Source: Cohnella faecalis
GTDB lineage: Bacteria > Bacillota > Bacilli > Paenibacillales > Paenibacillaceae
Assembly: GCF_003570905.1 (NCBI RefSeq)
Contig: NZ_QXJM01000029.1
Location: 62,001-126,000, forward strand
Direction of reading: 5' to 3'
Length of the DNA: 64,000 nucleotides
The first letter of the stretch is position 1. Each line of letters starts with the position of its first letter. Below, one piece after another: positions 49,314-58,320 of the stretch. Under the pieces are notes generated by a model. The model had not been told where the DNA came from. It searched no databases and saw only the letters and a program-made list of their open reading frames with translations. A program made the position numbers and the translations under genes.

Positions 49314-50664
49314 ACTTCAAATCGACAGGAACGATGGTATCGAGCTCCGGGAAATAGACGGGGGCGGCAAACCGATGGGTTACGAAAGAGCGAATATCCT
49401 TTTCCTGGATCGGAGGAAAGTCCGTAAAAAATTCGGATTTCTGCAAATCCTCAATAACATAGACCAGCTCGGGAAGGCGATTTACCCTGTTCCCCCCACT
49501 ATCTTCAATGGCCAGACCCGAAGCTCGAAAAAAAGGAAACTTCCCTTGGACTCGATAATGAACCCGCGTGCGGTCGCGAAAATATTCGACGGACAAAATG
49601 TCCATTTTTCCCGCCTCGCCCTGCAAAAGAACGATCGGTTGATCCGGTGCCGGAGGCGAAACCATGCCCGCTTTCGTTTCCTCCCCTAAATCTGTGGAAG
49701 GCAGGAACGGTTTGATCTTTATCCACTTCGGAATACGGCCCGTCGGCCCGAACAGCAAGCTTGTCTCCAACGTTTTATTTAGTTGTTTTGGCGCTATAAT
49801 GGTTGACCATGTCGATTCATAAGGCGGGTATTCGACTCCTTGATCATCCTCCAAAACATAATCCAAAACTATGTTTTCCATTACCGCTTGTTGAACGTCC
49901 AAATCGACAGCGGTCATCGTCGGGGAAAACCGAACCTTGCGGACTAACAGAGAGAAATCCGGAGACGATTTCCCAACATTCGGGAATAGCGTCAACCGTC
50001 CTTCCTTGTACTCCTCTACCGGAACGGTTACGGACCAATTGCCCTTCACGTCGCCGACCCGGCTTACTTTCAAGGACAAATCGAACTTTTCGGGCAGAGA
50101 ATCGGGTTGTTCAGGTCGTTCGTGCCATATGTAGCCGTTCAGTTCGCTCATGGCATATCCGAAGCCGCGAAAATCCGTCTTTTTCCCGTTCACGTAAACA
50201 TCCATTCGTATATTGCTGGAACTGATGCCCTCGTCGGCCCCGTCAAAATAATAGCCGAACGCCAAGCTTGTACCGTCGTACAGCACATCCCGAACGTGAA
50301 ACGTAATCCCCTTGTGCGAATCGGACAATTGAACTTTTGTTGATGTCTTTCCTTCATAAATCAAACGCAAGCCGTAATCGCCAACCTGTCCGAACACCGA
50401 ACCGATGATCGGAACTTGCCGCAATGCGGCCGCGGCGGGAGCCGAAAGCATCGAAAATCCGCATAGTATCGTAATAACCGCAGCGACGATTCCGGTTGCA
50501 ATCGCCGCCCTTCTTCCTCGCCATTCGACTCGTCGACTTCGATCCGGCAATCCCGTCAACGTTTTCTCCAAGCGCTCCAACACATCGTCGGGCATTTCCT
50601 CCTGCTCGGACATGGCCGCTCGACCTATACGCTTCAGCTCCAACTCCAGATTAGTTAAGTTCAT
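49312..50664 (-). CDS. DUF4179 membrane protein, probable anti-sigma factor
   Basis: From ATG 50664, 450 residues. A cytoplasmic N-terminal region (LELELKRIGRAAMSEQEEMP) is followed by one membrane segment (AAIATGIVAAVITILCGFSM) and a large extracytoplasmic part. That part opens with ALRQVPIIGSVFGQVGDYGL, the DUF4179 signature, and includes the strand-rich stretch GITFHVRDVLYDGTSLAFGY. It overlaps the sigma-factor gene by 14 bases, the standard layout for a sigma and its anti-sigma in Bacilli. The N terminus has no zinc-binding HxxxCxxC motif. The signal sensed is unknown. Confidence 0.82.
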   Translation of the reverse strand: MNLTNLELELKRIGRAAMSEQEEMPDDVLERLEKTLTGLPDRSRRVEWRGRRAAIATGIVAAVITILCGFSMLSAPAAAALRQVPIIGSVFGQVGDYGLRLIYEGKTSTKVQLSDSHKGITFHVRDVLYDGTSLAFGYYFDGADEGISSSNIRMDVYVNGKKTDFRGFGYAMSELNGYIWHERPEQPDSLPEKFDLSLKVSRVGDVKGNWSVTVPVEEYKEGRLTLFPNVGKSSPDFSLLVRKVRFSPTMTAVDLDVQQAVMENIVLDYVLEDDQGVEYPPYESTWSTIIAPKQLNKTLETSLLFGPTGRIPKWIKIKPFLPSTDLGEETKAGMVSPPAPDQPIVLLQGEAGKMDILSVEYFRDRTRVHYRVQGKFPFFRASGLAIEDSGGNRVNRLPELVYVIEDLQKSEFFTDFPPIQEKDIRSFVTHRFAAPVYFPELDTIVPVDLK

Positions 50665-51193
50665 ATTCCATCTTCCTTTCATCGGGAGATCGCAGTTGCT
50701 CGGCCAATTGCTTCCGGGCTCTAAATAATCTGGATTTGACCGTTCCTTCGGAAATCGCCATCAGCTCGCCAATGCGGGATAACGGAAGTTCGGCAAAATA
50801 GTGCAGCTTGACCGCAATCCGAAGCGACTCCTCTAATCGGTCCACGGCGCTATGTAAATCATAATCCGGTATAGCTTGAATAACGCCTTTCTCCGGCAAG
50901 CTTGATTGCGGGAGCATCTTCTTGTTTCTACGCAATGTTTGCTGGCATTCGCGAATAAGAATTCGAAACAACCACGTACGAAAAAATAGCGGCTCTCTCA
51001 GCTTCGTTATTCCTCCGTATGCGCGTACGATCGTCTCTTGCATGGCGTCCGCGCAATCCTCGTCATTGACCAGAATAGCTTTTGCCAATCGGTACATTTC
51101 ATGGCTAAGCTTACGAATCAATAGGCCGAACGCTTCTTTGTCCCCTGATCGGGCTTCCAATATCATCGATGTATCCAACGGCGGTTCCGGCAT
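50651..51193 (-). CDS. ECF-type RNA polymerase sigma factor
   Basis: A 180-residue sigma-70 family protein with region 2 (MYRLAKAILVNDEDCADAMQ, ETIVRAYGGITKLREP, FFRTWLFRILIREC) and region 4 (LRIAVKLHYFAELPLSRIGE, then LMAISEGTVKSRLFRARKQL). The spacing of the two regions and the lack of region 3 put it in the ECF group, close to SigV/SigW-type proteins of Bacilli. Co-transcribed with the overlapping DUF4179 gene. Its own target promoters are not visible here. Confidence 0.92.
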   Translation of the reverse strand: MPEPPLDTSMILEARSGDKEAFGLLIRKLSHEMYRLAKAILVNDEDCADAMQETIVRAYGGITKLREPLFFRTWLFRILIRECQQTLRRNKKMLPQSSLPEKGVIQAIPDYDLHSAVDRLEESLRIAVKLHYFAELPLSRIGELMAISEGTVKSRLFRARKQLAEQLRSPDERKMEYELN

Positions 51194-51380
51194 TCAGTGC
51201 ACCTCTTTTCATTAATGCAAATTAGATGCGGCATCCTGTCTTTCGGTTCACGGCAGCCTCGCTTGAATCCAAACAAGCATCGTTTCCTTTAATATCGATC
51301 GGAATTGATTTATACTATTAAAAGGTGTGCCCGCACGCGCGGAACAGACGTTTCTTATCCCCCTCGGAGGTGTATCGTAT

Positions 51381-52595
51381 ATGAGCAGCTATCATCCGTT
51401 AACCGAAGCGGAAGCGATTGAAATCGCCAAATCGGTGCCCGGCGTCTTCAACGCCGACGCCAAGCTTGTCAGCCGCGAAATCGGCGACGGCAACTTGAAT
51501 CTCGTATTCCACGTAAGCGATCCCGCTACGAATGCAAGCCTTATTCTAAAGCAGGCGCTTCCGTATGCCAAAGTCGTCGGCGAATCCTGGCCGCTCACGC
51601 TGGACCGCGCCCGCATTGAAAGCGAAGCCCTTATCCTGCAGGAAAAGCTCGCCCCCGGACTTGTGCCGAAAGTGTACGTCAACGATAACGTGCTGGCGTT
51701 GACCGTCATGGAGGACCTGAGCGACCACGTCATCATGCGGCGCGGGCTGATCGAAGGCGGAACGTATCCGAAATTCGCCGAAGACATCTCGGACTTTCTA
51801 GCTCGTACGCTTTTCTTCACGTCGGATCTGGGCCTCAACCAGCAGGAGAAAAAAGGGCTCGTCCGATCGTTCGTCAACCCGGAGCTATGCAAAATTACCG
51901 AGGATCTCATCTTCGACGATCCTTACACGAATTCGCCGAACAATAGCTTCGACGATCATTTGAAGGAAGACGCGCAAGCGCTCTGGGACGATTCCGACCT
52001 CCATTTCGAGGTTGCTCTGCTGCGGGAGAAGTTCTTAACCCACGCCCAAGCGCTGCTTCACGGCGATCTTCATACCGGCAGCATCTTCATTACGCCGGAA
52101 TCGACCAAGGTCATCGACCCCGAATTCGCCTTTTACGGTCCGATCGGCTTCGACATCGGGGCGATCTTCGCCAATTTGCTCATGCATTACGCCGCTCAAG
52201 AGCATTGGACGCCGGACGAGGCCACTCGCCGAGATCGCCGAGCTTACTTGACGAATACGATCCGCGACATTTGGGCGGGCTTTGACCGCAAATTCCGCGA
52301 GTTATGGAACGAGAATGGCGTTGACCGAATTTCCCGGACGCCGGGTTATCAGGACGATTATATGAACAGGCTTTTGAAGGACGCGTTCGGATTCGCCGGA
52401 GCGAAAATAGTTCGCCGCATCGTCGGTCTCTCCCATGTCGCCGATATCGACAAAATCCCGGACGCCGCAGTAAGAGCCAAAGCGCAGCGGCTTTCTCTCG
52501 CCATCGGAACATCGTTGATCAAGCGCAACCGCAATGCCGCCTCAATCGAAGAGCTGATCGGCATCGCGGAATCGGCTGTCGCAGCGTCGAAGTAA
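51381..52595 (+). CDS. mtnK: Methylthioribose kinase
   Basis: From ATG 51381 with GGAGGTG upstream, 404 residues. Phosphorylates 5-methylthioribose at C1 in methionine salvage. The protein-kinase-like fold shows SREIGDGNLNLVFHV (Gly loop), LILKQALPY (Lys), HAQALLHGDLHTGSIFITPE (catalytic loop) and TKVIDPEFAFYGPIGFD (metal-binding Asp region). The sequence before it has TATACT at 51311-51316 but no good -35 element and no SAM riboswitch. Twenty bases separate it from mtnA. Confidence 0.95.
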   Translation: MSSYHPLTEAEAIEIAKSVPGVFNADAKLVSREIGDGNLNLVFHVSDPATNASLILKQALPYAKVVGESWPLTLDRARIESEALILQEKLAPGLVPKVYVNDNVLALTVMEDLSDHVIMRRGLIEGGTYPKFAEDISDFLARTLFFTSDLGLNQQEKKGLVRSFVNPELCKITEDLIFDDPYTNSPNNSFDDHLKEDAQALWDDSDLHFEVALLREKFLTHAQALLHGDLHTGSIFITPESTKVIDPEFAFYGPIGFDIGAIFANLLMHYAAQEHWTPDEATRRDRRAYLTNTIRDIWAGFDRKFRELWNENGVDRISRTPGYQDDYMNRLLKDAFGFAGAKIVRRIVGLSHVADIDKIPDAAVRAKAQRLSLAIGTSLIKRNRNAASIEELIGIAESAVAASK

Positions 52596-52614
52596 GGAAG
52601 GGAGCTAATCTACA

Positions 52615-53673
52615 GTGACTCAATCTATCAGCCAGGAAGTGCTGCAATCGGTTCGTTGGGCAGGCGAGTCGGTCGATCTGCTCGACCAACGCCTGCTGCC
52701 TGAAGAAACCGTGTATTTGCGGCTTACGACTCCCCATGATGTATGGGAAGCCATCCGCGAGCTCAAAGTCAGGGGCGCTCCCGCGATAGGCATCGCGGCC
52801 GCTTACGGAGTCGTATTGGGAATTCTCGGATTCGAAGGAAACTCGAAGGAGCTTGCGGCGGAAGTGCGGAACCATGCGGATTATCTCGCGACTTCCCGAC
52901 CGACCGCAGTCAATCTGTTCTGGGCATTGGATCGGATGAAAGCGAAGGCCGCCGTTCTTGCCGAGAGCGAAGCTCCCGTCTCGGACGCTATCGGCGCTAT
53001 GATCGCCGAAGCACTGCTCATTCAAAGCGAAGACGAAGAGACGAACCGCCTGATCGGAGAACACGCGCTGACGCTGTTCGAGGACGGAATGGGCGTATTG
53101 ACGCATTGCAACGCCGGAGGATTGGCCACGGCCAAATACGGTACGGCTCTCGCGCCTTTTTATTTGGCTCTGGAGCGCGGCATCTCCCTAAAAGTATTCG
53201 CTGACGAGACTCGTCCGGTGCTGCAAGGCGCGCGACTGACGGCTTTCGAGCTGCAACGCGCCGGAGTCGACGTAACGCTTATTTGCGACAACATGGCCGG
53301 CCACGTAATGTCCAAAGGATGGATTCAAGCCGTCATCGTCGGAACCGACCGCGTAGCGGCGAACGGCGACGTCGCCAACAAGATCGGAACGTACAGCGTG
53401 GCCGTGCTGGCGAAGGCGCACGGCATTCCGTTCTACGTCGCTTGTCCTCTTTCGACGATCGACTTGTCGACGCCTACCGGCGCCGACATTCCGATTGAGG
53501 AACGCCATCCCGACGAGGTAACCGCAGGTTTCGGCAAGCGAACCGCCCCGGAAGGGATAGCGGTATACAATCCCGCTTTCGATATAACGCCCCATGAGTA
53601 TGTGACGGCCATCATTACCGAAAAAGGCATCGTTAAAGCTCCCTTTTCGGAAGGGCTAAAAAAATTGTTCTAA
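52615..53673 (+). CDS. mtnA: S-methyl-5-thioribose-1-phosphate isomerase
   Basis: Starts at GTG 52615 behind AGGAAGGGAG; 352 residues. Converts methylthioribose 1-phosphate to methylthioribulose 1-phosphate, the step after MtnK. The eIF2B-like fold shows [38 protein letters not shown] (catalytic Cys), [27 protein letters not shown] (catalytic Asp), [20 protein letters not shown] and [11 protein letters not shown]. The remaining salvage genes are not in the window. Confidence 0.96.
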   Translation: MTQSISQEVLQSVRWAGESVDLLDQRLLPEETVYLRLTTPHDVWEAIRELKVRGAPAIGIAAAYGVVLGILGFEGNSKELAAEVRNHADYLATSRPTAVNLFWALDRMKAKAAVLAESEAPVSDAIGAMIAEALLIQSEDEETNRLIGEHALTLFEDGMGVLTHCNAGGLATAKYGTALAPFYLALERGISLKVFADETRPVLQGARLTAFELQRAGVDVTLICDNMAGHVMSKGWIQAVIVGTDRVAANGDVANKIGTYSVAVLAKAHGIPFYVACPLSTIDLSTPTGADIPIEERHPDEVTAGFGKRTAPEGIAVYNPAFDITPHEYVTAIITEKGIVKAPFSEGLKKLF

Positions 53674-53682
53674 CTAACGAAT

Positions 53683-54003
53683 TTACGGCCGCGACGCGTT
53701 CTCCGCCATTATACGGAGCGCGTCGCTTCCTTGTGTTCCGATGACGATGCCCAGCGATTCCGCGGCGACGGTGACGGATTCGAGCGGCGCATGGAGGAGC
53801 TGTTCGAGAGTCTTCACGCCGACGGCTCTTCCGGCGACGATCCCCCGAGTCCGCAGCCGATCGTTGAGAAGACCGACGTCAAGCGCCCCGCACATGATAT
53901 ATCCGTCTCCGGCCGTAATCGCTATGAGCGTCGTCTTGGGCAGCAATACCTCGACTCCGATCGCCGTCCATGGGCCGATCTGAATCGGTTCCATTCGAAT
54001 CAT
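53683..54003 (-). CDS. YunC-type DUF1805 protein
   Basis: From ATG 54003 with GGAGGAGG upstream, 106 residues; a longer frame to 54030 would include the ribosome site. Core segments IGVEVLLPKTTLIAITAGDG, YIMCGALDVGLLNDRL and AESLGIVIGTQGSDALRIM match DUF1805/YunC. Function unknown. In B. subtilis yunC neighbours yunD, whose relative lies at 35864 here, so the pair has been separated. Convergent with mtnA. Confidence 0.85.
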   Translation of the reverse strand: MIRMEPIQIGPWTAIGVEVLLPKTTLIAITAGDGYIMCGALDVGLLNDRLRTRGIVAGRAVGVKTLEQLLHAPLESVTVAAESLGIVIGTQGSDALRIMAENASRP

Positions 54004-54157
54004 GCATACCACCTCCTCCGTGCGATACATGATATGCTTGATTCTACAAAATTAACCGGGTAATTAGCCCTATAAGCAGTTACTTTCGACCGATGTTTCA
54101 TGTTATATTTAGTATCTAAGAAATAGTAGCAAAGCCCTGTGTGATGGAGGCCCTGGA

Positions 54158-54604
54158 ATGAAGCAAACGACATCGGCAACGGATGGATCCTTCCTTTTTC
54201 AAATCGAGATCATGGTTTCGGGAGAGACGAACGGAGAAGCGTTGGAAAAGCTTCTGCACGTCTTGAACGAAGGCGGCTTTGAAGATTTCCGGATCAAGTC
54301 AGGAATTCGGCTCGGTAAGAAAATAGACGAAGCGCTTGCCGCATCCGCCAACAACAAGAATCCAGTTGACTTGCCTGCTCCCGCCGCCGCTTCTCCAAGC
54401 GGTCTGGGATTGGATATTCAACAATACATCAAGACGAACAAGCTGCTTCGCTTGAACATTAACAAAGGTAGAGGCATTAGGTTGAGCATTCCTTGCCGGG
54501 TAATCGGATTTGATGCGGACAGCCAGCAAATTACCGTCTATCATGTCGACGAGAAGCAGGTCTATAGCTTCAAGCTGAACGAGATCGACGATTTCGAGGT
54601 TTAA
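54158..54604 (+). CDS. Hypothetical protein, 148 residues
   Basis: Starts at ATG 54158 with ATGGAGG upstream. The N-terminal 55 residues (FQIEIMVSGETNGEALEKLL, then GGFEDFRIKSGIRLG) look like a small alpha/beta domain. A Pro/Ala linker follows, then a strand-rich C-terminal domain (LRLNINKGRGIRLSIPCRVI, GFDADSQQITVYHVDEKQVY). Soluble. I do not know the family, but the two-domain pattern and clean gene structure make it a real gene, followed by a bidirectional terminator. Confidence 0.75.
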   Translation: MKQTTSATDGSFLFQIEIMVSGETNGEALEKLLHVLNEGGFEDFRIKSGIRLGKKIDEALAASANNKNPVDLPAPAAASPSGLGLDIQQYIKTNKLLRLNINKGRGIRLSIPCRVIGFDADSQQITVYHVDEKQVYSFKLNEIDDFEV

Positions 54605-54621
54605 GCGGTCGAGGAACAGCA

Positions 54622-54667
54622 TAAGAGCAAAGAAAAAGCGGCGATCGCCGCTTCTTCTTTGCTCTTA
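54622..54667. terminator. Bidirectional terminator between two convergent genes
   Basis: AAGAGCAAAGAA (54623-54634) pairs with TTCTTTGCTCTT (54655-54666) around an inner AGCGGCGATCGCCGCT palindrome, giving a near-perfect 46-base palindrome between the hypothetical gene and terC. Confidence 0.88.
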
Positions 54668-54698
54668 TCTTTGTTCCTATGGGACGGCATCCCGGCCG

Positions 54699-55403
54699 CT
54701 ACTTTTTGGATTTTGTATGGAGTTTCAACGCCGGCTTGTCCGCCTTGCGGGAAGCCAACCGCCTCCACACAGCGCCTGCGAGAAGCGTGACCGCTGCTGC
54801 CGCAACGGGAACCCATCCGAGCCCCCAGGCTCCCCAGCCGGGCAAAATCCGCTCTACCGCATCCACGCCCTCCAGCATTTCGCCCGCCGTGTATCCAAGA
54901 ACGGCCGCTCCGATCCAGACAAGCGCCGGAAATCGGTGCAGCACCTTCAGAATGAGCTGACTTCCCCATACGATTAAGGGAATGCTCAGCGCAATTCCTA
55001 ATGCCATAAGCCACAAATTATTGTGCGCTATCGATGCAATGGCAAGCACGTTGTCCAAGCTCATGATCAAATCGGACAGCAGAATGATGCCGATCGCTTT
55101 ACCGAGCGAAGCACTGCTTCGAACCTCTTTCGCTTCGCCGTCGTCCGTTAACAGTTGGACGGCGATGTAAATCAGGAGCAACGAACCGACGATCCGTACG
55201 GAAGGCACATCCAGCAGAGCAACAGCCGCAATCGACAACACAATCCGAAGGGCTACGGCCCCCATGGCGCCCCACCAGATGGCCCGCTTTCGCAAATCAT
55301 CCGGCAAATTACGGCTAGCCATTGCGATAACGACTGCGTTATCCCCGCTTAGAACGATGTTCACAAGCAGGATTTCCGCTAGAAGCAACAAATTTTCCAA
55401 CAT
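54699..55403 (-). CDS. TerC family integral membrane protein
   Basis: From ATG 55403 (MLENLLLLAEILLVNIV), 234 residues with seven or so membrane segments. The family motif LSGDNAVVIAMASRNLP near the N terminus and the repeat-like LLSDLIMSLDNVLAIASIA place acidic residues within the membrane, as in the Mn2+ exporters of this family (YceF/YkoY/YjbE group). The C-terminal tail is basic. No yybP-ykoY manganese riboswitch precedes it. The end of the GGDEF-EAL gene is 14 bases upstream on the same strand. Confidence 0.88.
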   Translation of the reverse strand: MLENLLLLAEILLVNIVLSGDNAVVIAMASRNLPDDLRKRAIWWGAMGAVALRIVLSIAAVALLDVPSVRIVGSLLLIYIAVQLLTDDGEAKEVRSSASLGKAIGIILLSDLIMSLDNVLAIASIAHNNLWLMALGIALSIPLIVWGSQLILKVLHRFPALVWIGAAVLGYTAGEMLEGVDAVERILPGWGAWGLGWVPVAAAAVTLLAGAVWRRLASRKADKPALKLHTKSKK

Positions 55404-55417
55404 CTTGAACCGCCTCT

Positions 55418-57289
55418 TTACTGTGTTTCCTTCCAATGTTCCATCATCGGAAGACTGTTATACGCTGCAGGCGACTGCTGAGCCGAATTTAGCATCTTTC
55501 GAATATCGCCTACCGGCAATGGCGGACTGCCGAAATAACCTTGCATCTCGTCGCAGTGATGACGTCTCAGGAAGTGCACCTGTTCCTCCGTCTCCACACC
55601 TTCCGCAATAACCTGAAGCTGCAAATTGTGCGCCATCGCGATGATGGCCGCGACAATCGCCGCATCATCCGGATCCTGCTGAATGTCGCGCACGAACGAA
55701 CGGTCTATTTTCAACCGGCTGATCGGCAGGTTTTTCAAATAACTGAAGGAGCTATAGCCCGTTCCGAAGTCATCCACGCTAATATTGACGCCCAAATTCG
55801 TTAATTCGACGAGACAACGGGTCGCTCGCTCGACGTCCATCGTCATGCTCTCGGTAACTTCAAGCTCCAAATACTGCGGAGAAAGCCCCGTGTTTTTCAG
55901 AATGTCCGCCACTTTCCCGGTGAGATCGCGCTGTGCGAATTGCCGAATCGACAAATTGACCGACACCGGAATCCGAGGCATTCCTTCGTCGTGCCATGCT
56001 TTGTTCTGCCGACATGCTTCCTCAAGCACCCAATCGCCGAGAGGCACGATTAAGCCGCTCTCTTCCGCAGCGGGTATGAACTCCCCTGGCGGTACGAGCC
56101 CTCTTACCGGATGCCGCCAACGTACGAGGGCTTCCAGTCCGACGACCTTGCCGGAGCCCAAATCGTACTTGGGCTGATAGTAGAGAAGAAATTCCCCGTT
56201 GTTCAACGCTTTTCTCATTTCGTGCTGAAGCGTTAGCTTATGAAGCGCAGTCGGCCCCATCTCGGAGTCGTACAACAAATAATCGTTCTTGCCGTTTTCT
56301 TTCACCCTGTTCATAGCTGCGTCGGCTTTTTTCATCAATGAGCTCATATCGTCATCCGGATCGCCGACGGCCATTCCGATGCTGGCCGTTATATGTAGGG
56401 GAAGCCCGTTAAGCTCAAACGGTTCTTCCATCGCTCTCAAAATACTGTTACCCAGTCTTTCGAGCCCGTCTCCCTCGCGGCTGCCGACAAGCATCCCGAC
56501 GAATTCGTCGCCTTCCATGCGCGCCAAATCCCGGGGAGAATCGAAGCAATGCGTCAGCCGTTCCGCGATTTGGAGCAGCAGCATATCGCCGAAATCGCGC
56601 CCGAACGAGGCATTGACGAGCTTGAACCCGTCCACGTCCAGAAAGCATACCGTAACAATATCCCCCGACGCCTTCGTTTCCGCCAGACGATCCTCCAGCC
56701 TCTTCATGAACGAACGACGATTGGGCAAGCCGGTCATGTCGTCGTAATAAGCCATATACCGAATCCGTTCCAACGTTCTTTTGCGGTCGCTGTCGTCGTG
56801 AACGAAAGAAAGAATACCGATTGTCCTGCCTTTGCGAACGAGTGGAGAAGTACTAATATTCAAATCGATCGGACTGCCGTCCTTATGAATAATCCGGATA
56901 TCTTGCGTGCATCTTTCCCCCTGCAGCGTCTTATGGAACATTTGCAGCGTTGCATCGTAAGATTCGTCTGCCACAAGCGAGGCAAAAGGCTGTCCCGACA
57001 ATTCGGAGAAAGTATAGCCCGTTAGTACCGACGGTTCATGGTTCACGTCAAGAAATCGGCCTTGGCGATCGATTACGGCGAACGAGACGGGACTATCCTC
57101 ATATAGCGATTGAAGCAATTCCGAATGATAGGATGGGGCGTCAGCCGAAGGACGGGCTCGCTTGCGCCCGGCAGCCCAGCCCGCGTAAGCGGCGATAGAG
57201 GCAAGCAATACAGCCGATCCCGTTATTGCCGACCATAATCCAATGTCCGACCATTCATCCACTTGGCGACCGTCCTTCCCGCGAGTCAT
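55418..57289 (-). CDS. Membrane PAS-GGDEF-EAL protein for c-di-GMP turnover
   Basis: A 623-residue protein: one N-terminal membrane segment (AITGSAVLLASIAAYAGWAA), a PAS domain (residues about 60-185: SPVSFAVIDRQGRFLDVNHE, FVHDDSDRKRTLE), a GGDEF domain (YDDMTGLPNRRSFMKRL through MKKADAAMNRVKENG) and an EAL domain. The cyclase signature reads MEGDEF, so the first Gly is Glu and cyclase activity is doubtful. The EAL domain looks complete: GLEALVRWRHP, VNLSIRQFAQRD, LELEVTESM, ISVDDFGTGYSSFSYLKNLP, LKIDRSFV and IAEGVETEEQ. Net phosphodiesterase activity is the likelier outcome. Confidence 0.9.
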   Translation of the reverse strand: MTRGKDGRQVDEWSDIGLWSAITGSAVLLASIAAYAGWAAGRKRARPSADAPSYHSELLQSLYEDSPVSFAVIDRQGRFLDVNHEPSVLTGYTFSELSGQPFASLVADESYDATLQMFHKTLQGERCTQDIRIIHKDGSPIDLNISTSPLVRKGRTIGILSFVHDDSDRKRTLERIRYMAYYDDMTGLPNRRSFMKRLEDRLAETKASGDIVTVCFLDVDGFKLVNASFGRDFGDMLLLQIAERLTHCFDSPRDLARMEGDEFVGMLVGSREGDGLERLGNSILRAMEEPFELNGLPLHITASIGMAVGDPDDDMSSLMKKADAAMNRVKENGKNDYLLYDSEMGPTALHKLTLQHEMRKALNNGEFLLYYQPKYDLGSGKVVGLEALVRWRHPVRGLVPPGEFIPAAEESGLIVPLGDWVLEEACRQNKAWHDEGMPRIPVSVNLSIRQFAQRDLTGKVADILKNTGLSPQYLELEVTESMTMDVERATRCLVELTNLGVNISVDDFGTGYSSFSYLKNLPISRLKIDRSFVRDIQQDPDDAAIVAAIIAMAHNLQLQVIAEGVETEEQVHFLRRHHCDEMQGYFGSPPLPVGDIRKMLNSAQQSPAAYNSLPMMEHWKETQ

Positions 57290-57391
57290 TCAATGTCCCG
57301 TAAATTCCATTATAAAGAAATCCGATGACATGTATATATTAATTCGCTTAACAATCGCCATCTTTTTCCAAAATGCGAGATTAGGTCCGGA

Positions 57392-57763
57392 TCAGCCTTT
57401 CGAACGAGCGGCGAGCGCCAGGCATACCCACCCCGCGATAAACGCAACGCCGCCCAGCGGCGTTATAGCCCCAAGCACTTTCACTTCGGTCAAAGCGAGT
57501 ACGTAAAGGCTTCCGGAAAATAACACGATCCCCGCCGTCAGCAGACGGCCGGCCCATATCGCAAGCTTGGACGAAGCGAGCCGATCCATAAGCAAGCCAA
57601 CTAACAATATGCCGAGAGCGTGAGCCATATGGTATTGAACACCGGTCTCGAACACATCCATGTAATGTGCGGACAGCTTGTCTTCAAGCGCATGCGCTCC
57701 GAAAGCGCCGATAGCTACCGACAGCATGGCGGCGACAGCGCCGATTTGGACATAACGATTCAT
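57392..57763 (-). CDS. DUF423 family small membrane protein
   Basis: From ATG 57763 with GGGAGG nine bases upstream, 123 residues and four membrane segments. The opening IGAVAAMLSVAIGAFGAHAL, then ETGVQYHMAHALGILLVGLL and FSGSLYVLALT, match DUF423 (YwdK-type). Function unknown. Divergent from the next gene with a short shared upstream region. Confidence 0.88.
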   Translation of the reverse strand: MNRYVQIGAVAAMLSVAIGAFGAHALEDKLSAHYMDVFETGVQYHMAHALGILLVGLLMDRLASSKLAIWAGRLLTAGIVLFSGSLYVLALTEVKVLGAITPLGGVAFIAGWVCLALAARSKG

Positions 57764-57840
57764 GCAGGAATCCTCCCTAGCGATGTGGAATATCGAATTT
57801 AGCGACATAAACATCATACTCTTTTGAAAGGTGACTTGCC

Positions 57841-58320
57841 ATGAACGACAACAAAGATCAAGTTCCCCCTCCGCCGGAAGGAACGCAAGCCTTCTCTCCC
57901 GCTTTTCAGCCCGTCAACGATTATTCTTACTCGCAAGCTCCGATCAAAAATAGCGGAACGGGAATCGCTTCCTTCGTGCTCGGCATTATCGGCATATTGG
58001 GCCTGGTCGGAACGACGATGGCTTTGTTCGTCTCCTTTGCCTCCAAAGTAGATGTCGGTACGCTTGTTGACGATGCTGGAAATTTAACAATGACCGAACA
58101 AGAGCTTATTGATAAGCTCGGCTCGACTATCGTGCTCGGATTTATGTATCCGCTCCTTCTTCTCATTGCCTTCATCGGCTTGATTCTCGGAATTATCGGC
58201 ATCGCGCAAAAGAACCGAAAAAAAACGTTTGCCGTACTGGGAACGATATTCAGCGCGCTGCCGCTCCTGTTAGTCGTCTTAGGTCTTATCGTTGCGTTAG
58301 CGGCCGGCGGCGCCGGTTAA
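57841..58320 (+). CDS. DUF4190-like membrane protein
   Basis: A 159-residue protein: a Pro-rich cytoplasmic N terminus of about 35 residues (DQVPPPPEGTQAFSPAFQP), then three membrane segments (ASFVLGIIGILGLVGTTMAL, MYPLLLLIAFIGLILGIIGI, VLGTIFSALPLLLVVLGLIV). The arrangement of Gly-rich hydrophobic helices fits the DUF4190 group, function unknown. Its end overlaps the convergent SulP gene by 35 bases. Confidence 0.7.
   Translation: MNDNKDQVPPPPEGTQAFSPAFQPVNDYSYSQAPIKNSGTGIASFVLGIIGILGLVGTTMALFVSFASKVDVGTLVDDAGNLTMTEQELIDKLGSTIVLGFMYPLLLLIAFIGLILGIIGIAQKNRKKTFAVLGTIFSALPLLLVVLGLIVALAAGGAG

Noticed and set aside
51194..51380. SAM (S-box) riboswitch upstream of mtnK
   Set aside because: The conserved S-box segments are absent; only a modest promoter-like TATACT is seen.
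55404..55417. Manganese (yybP-ykoY) riboswitch upstream of terC
   Set aside because: Only 14 bases separate terC from the preceding gene, leaving no room, and no such motif occurs there.
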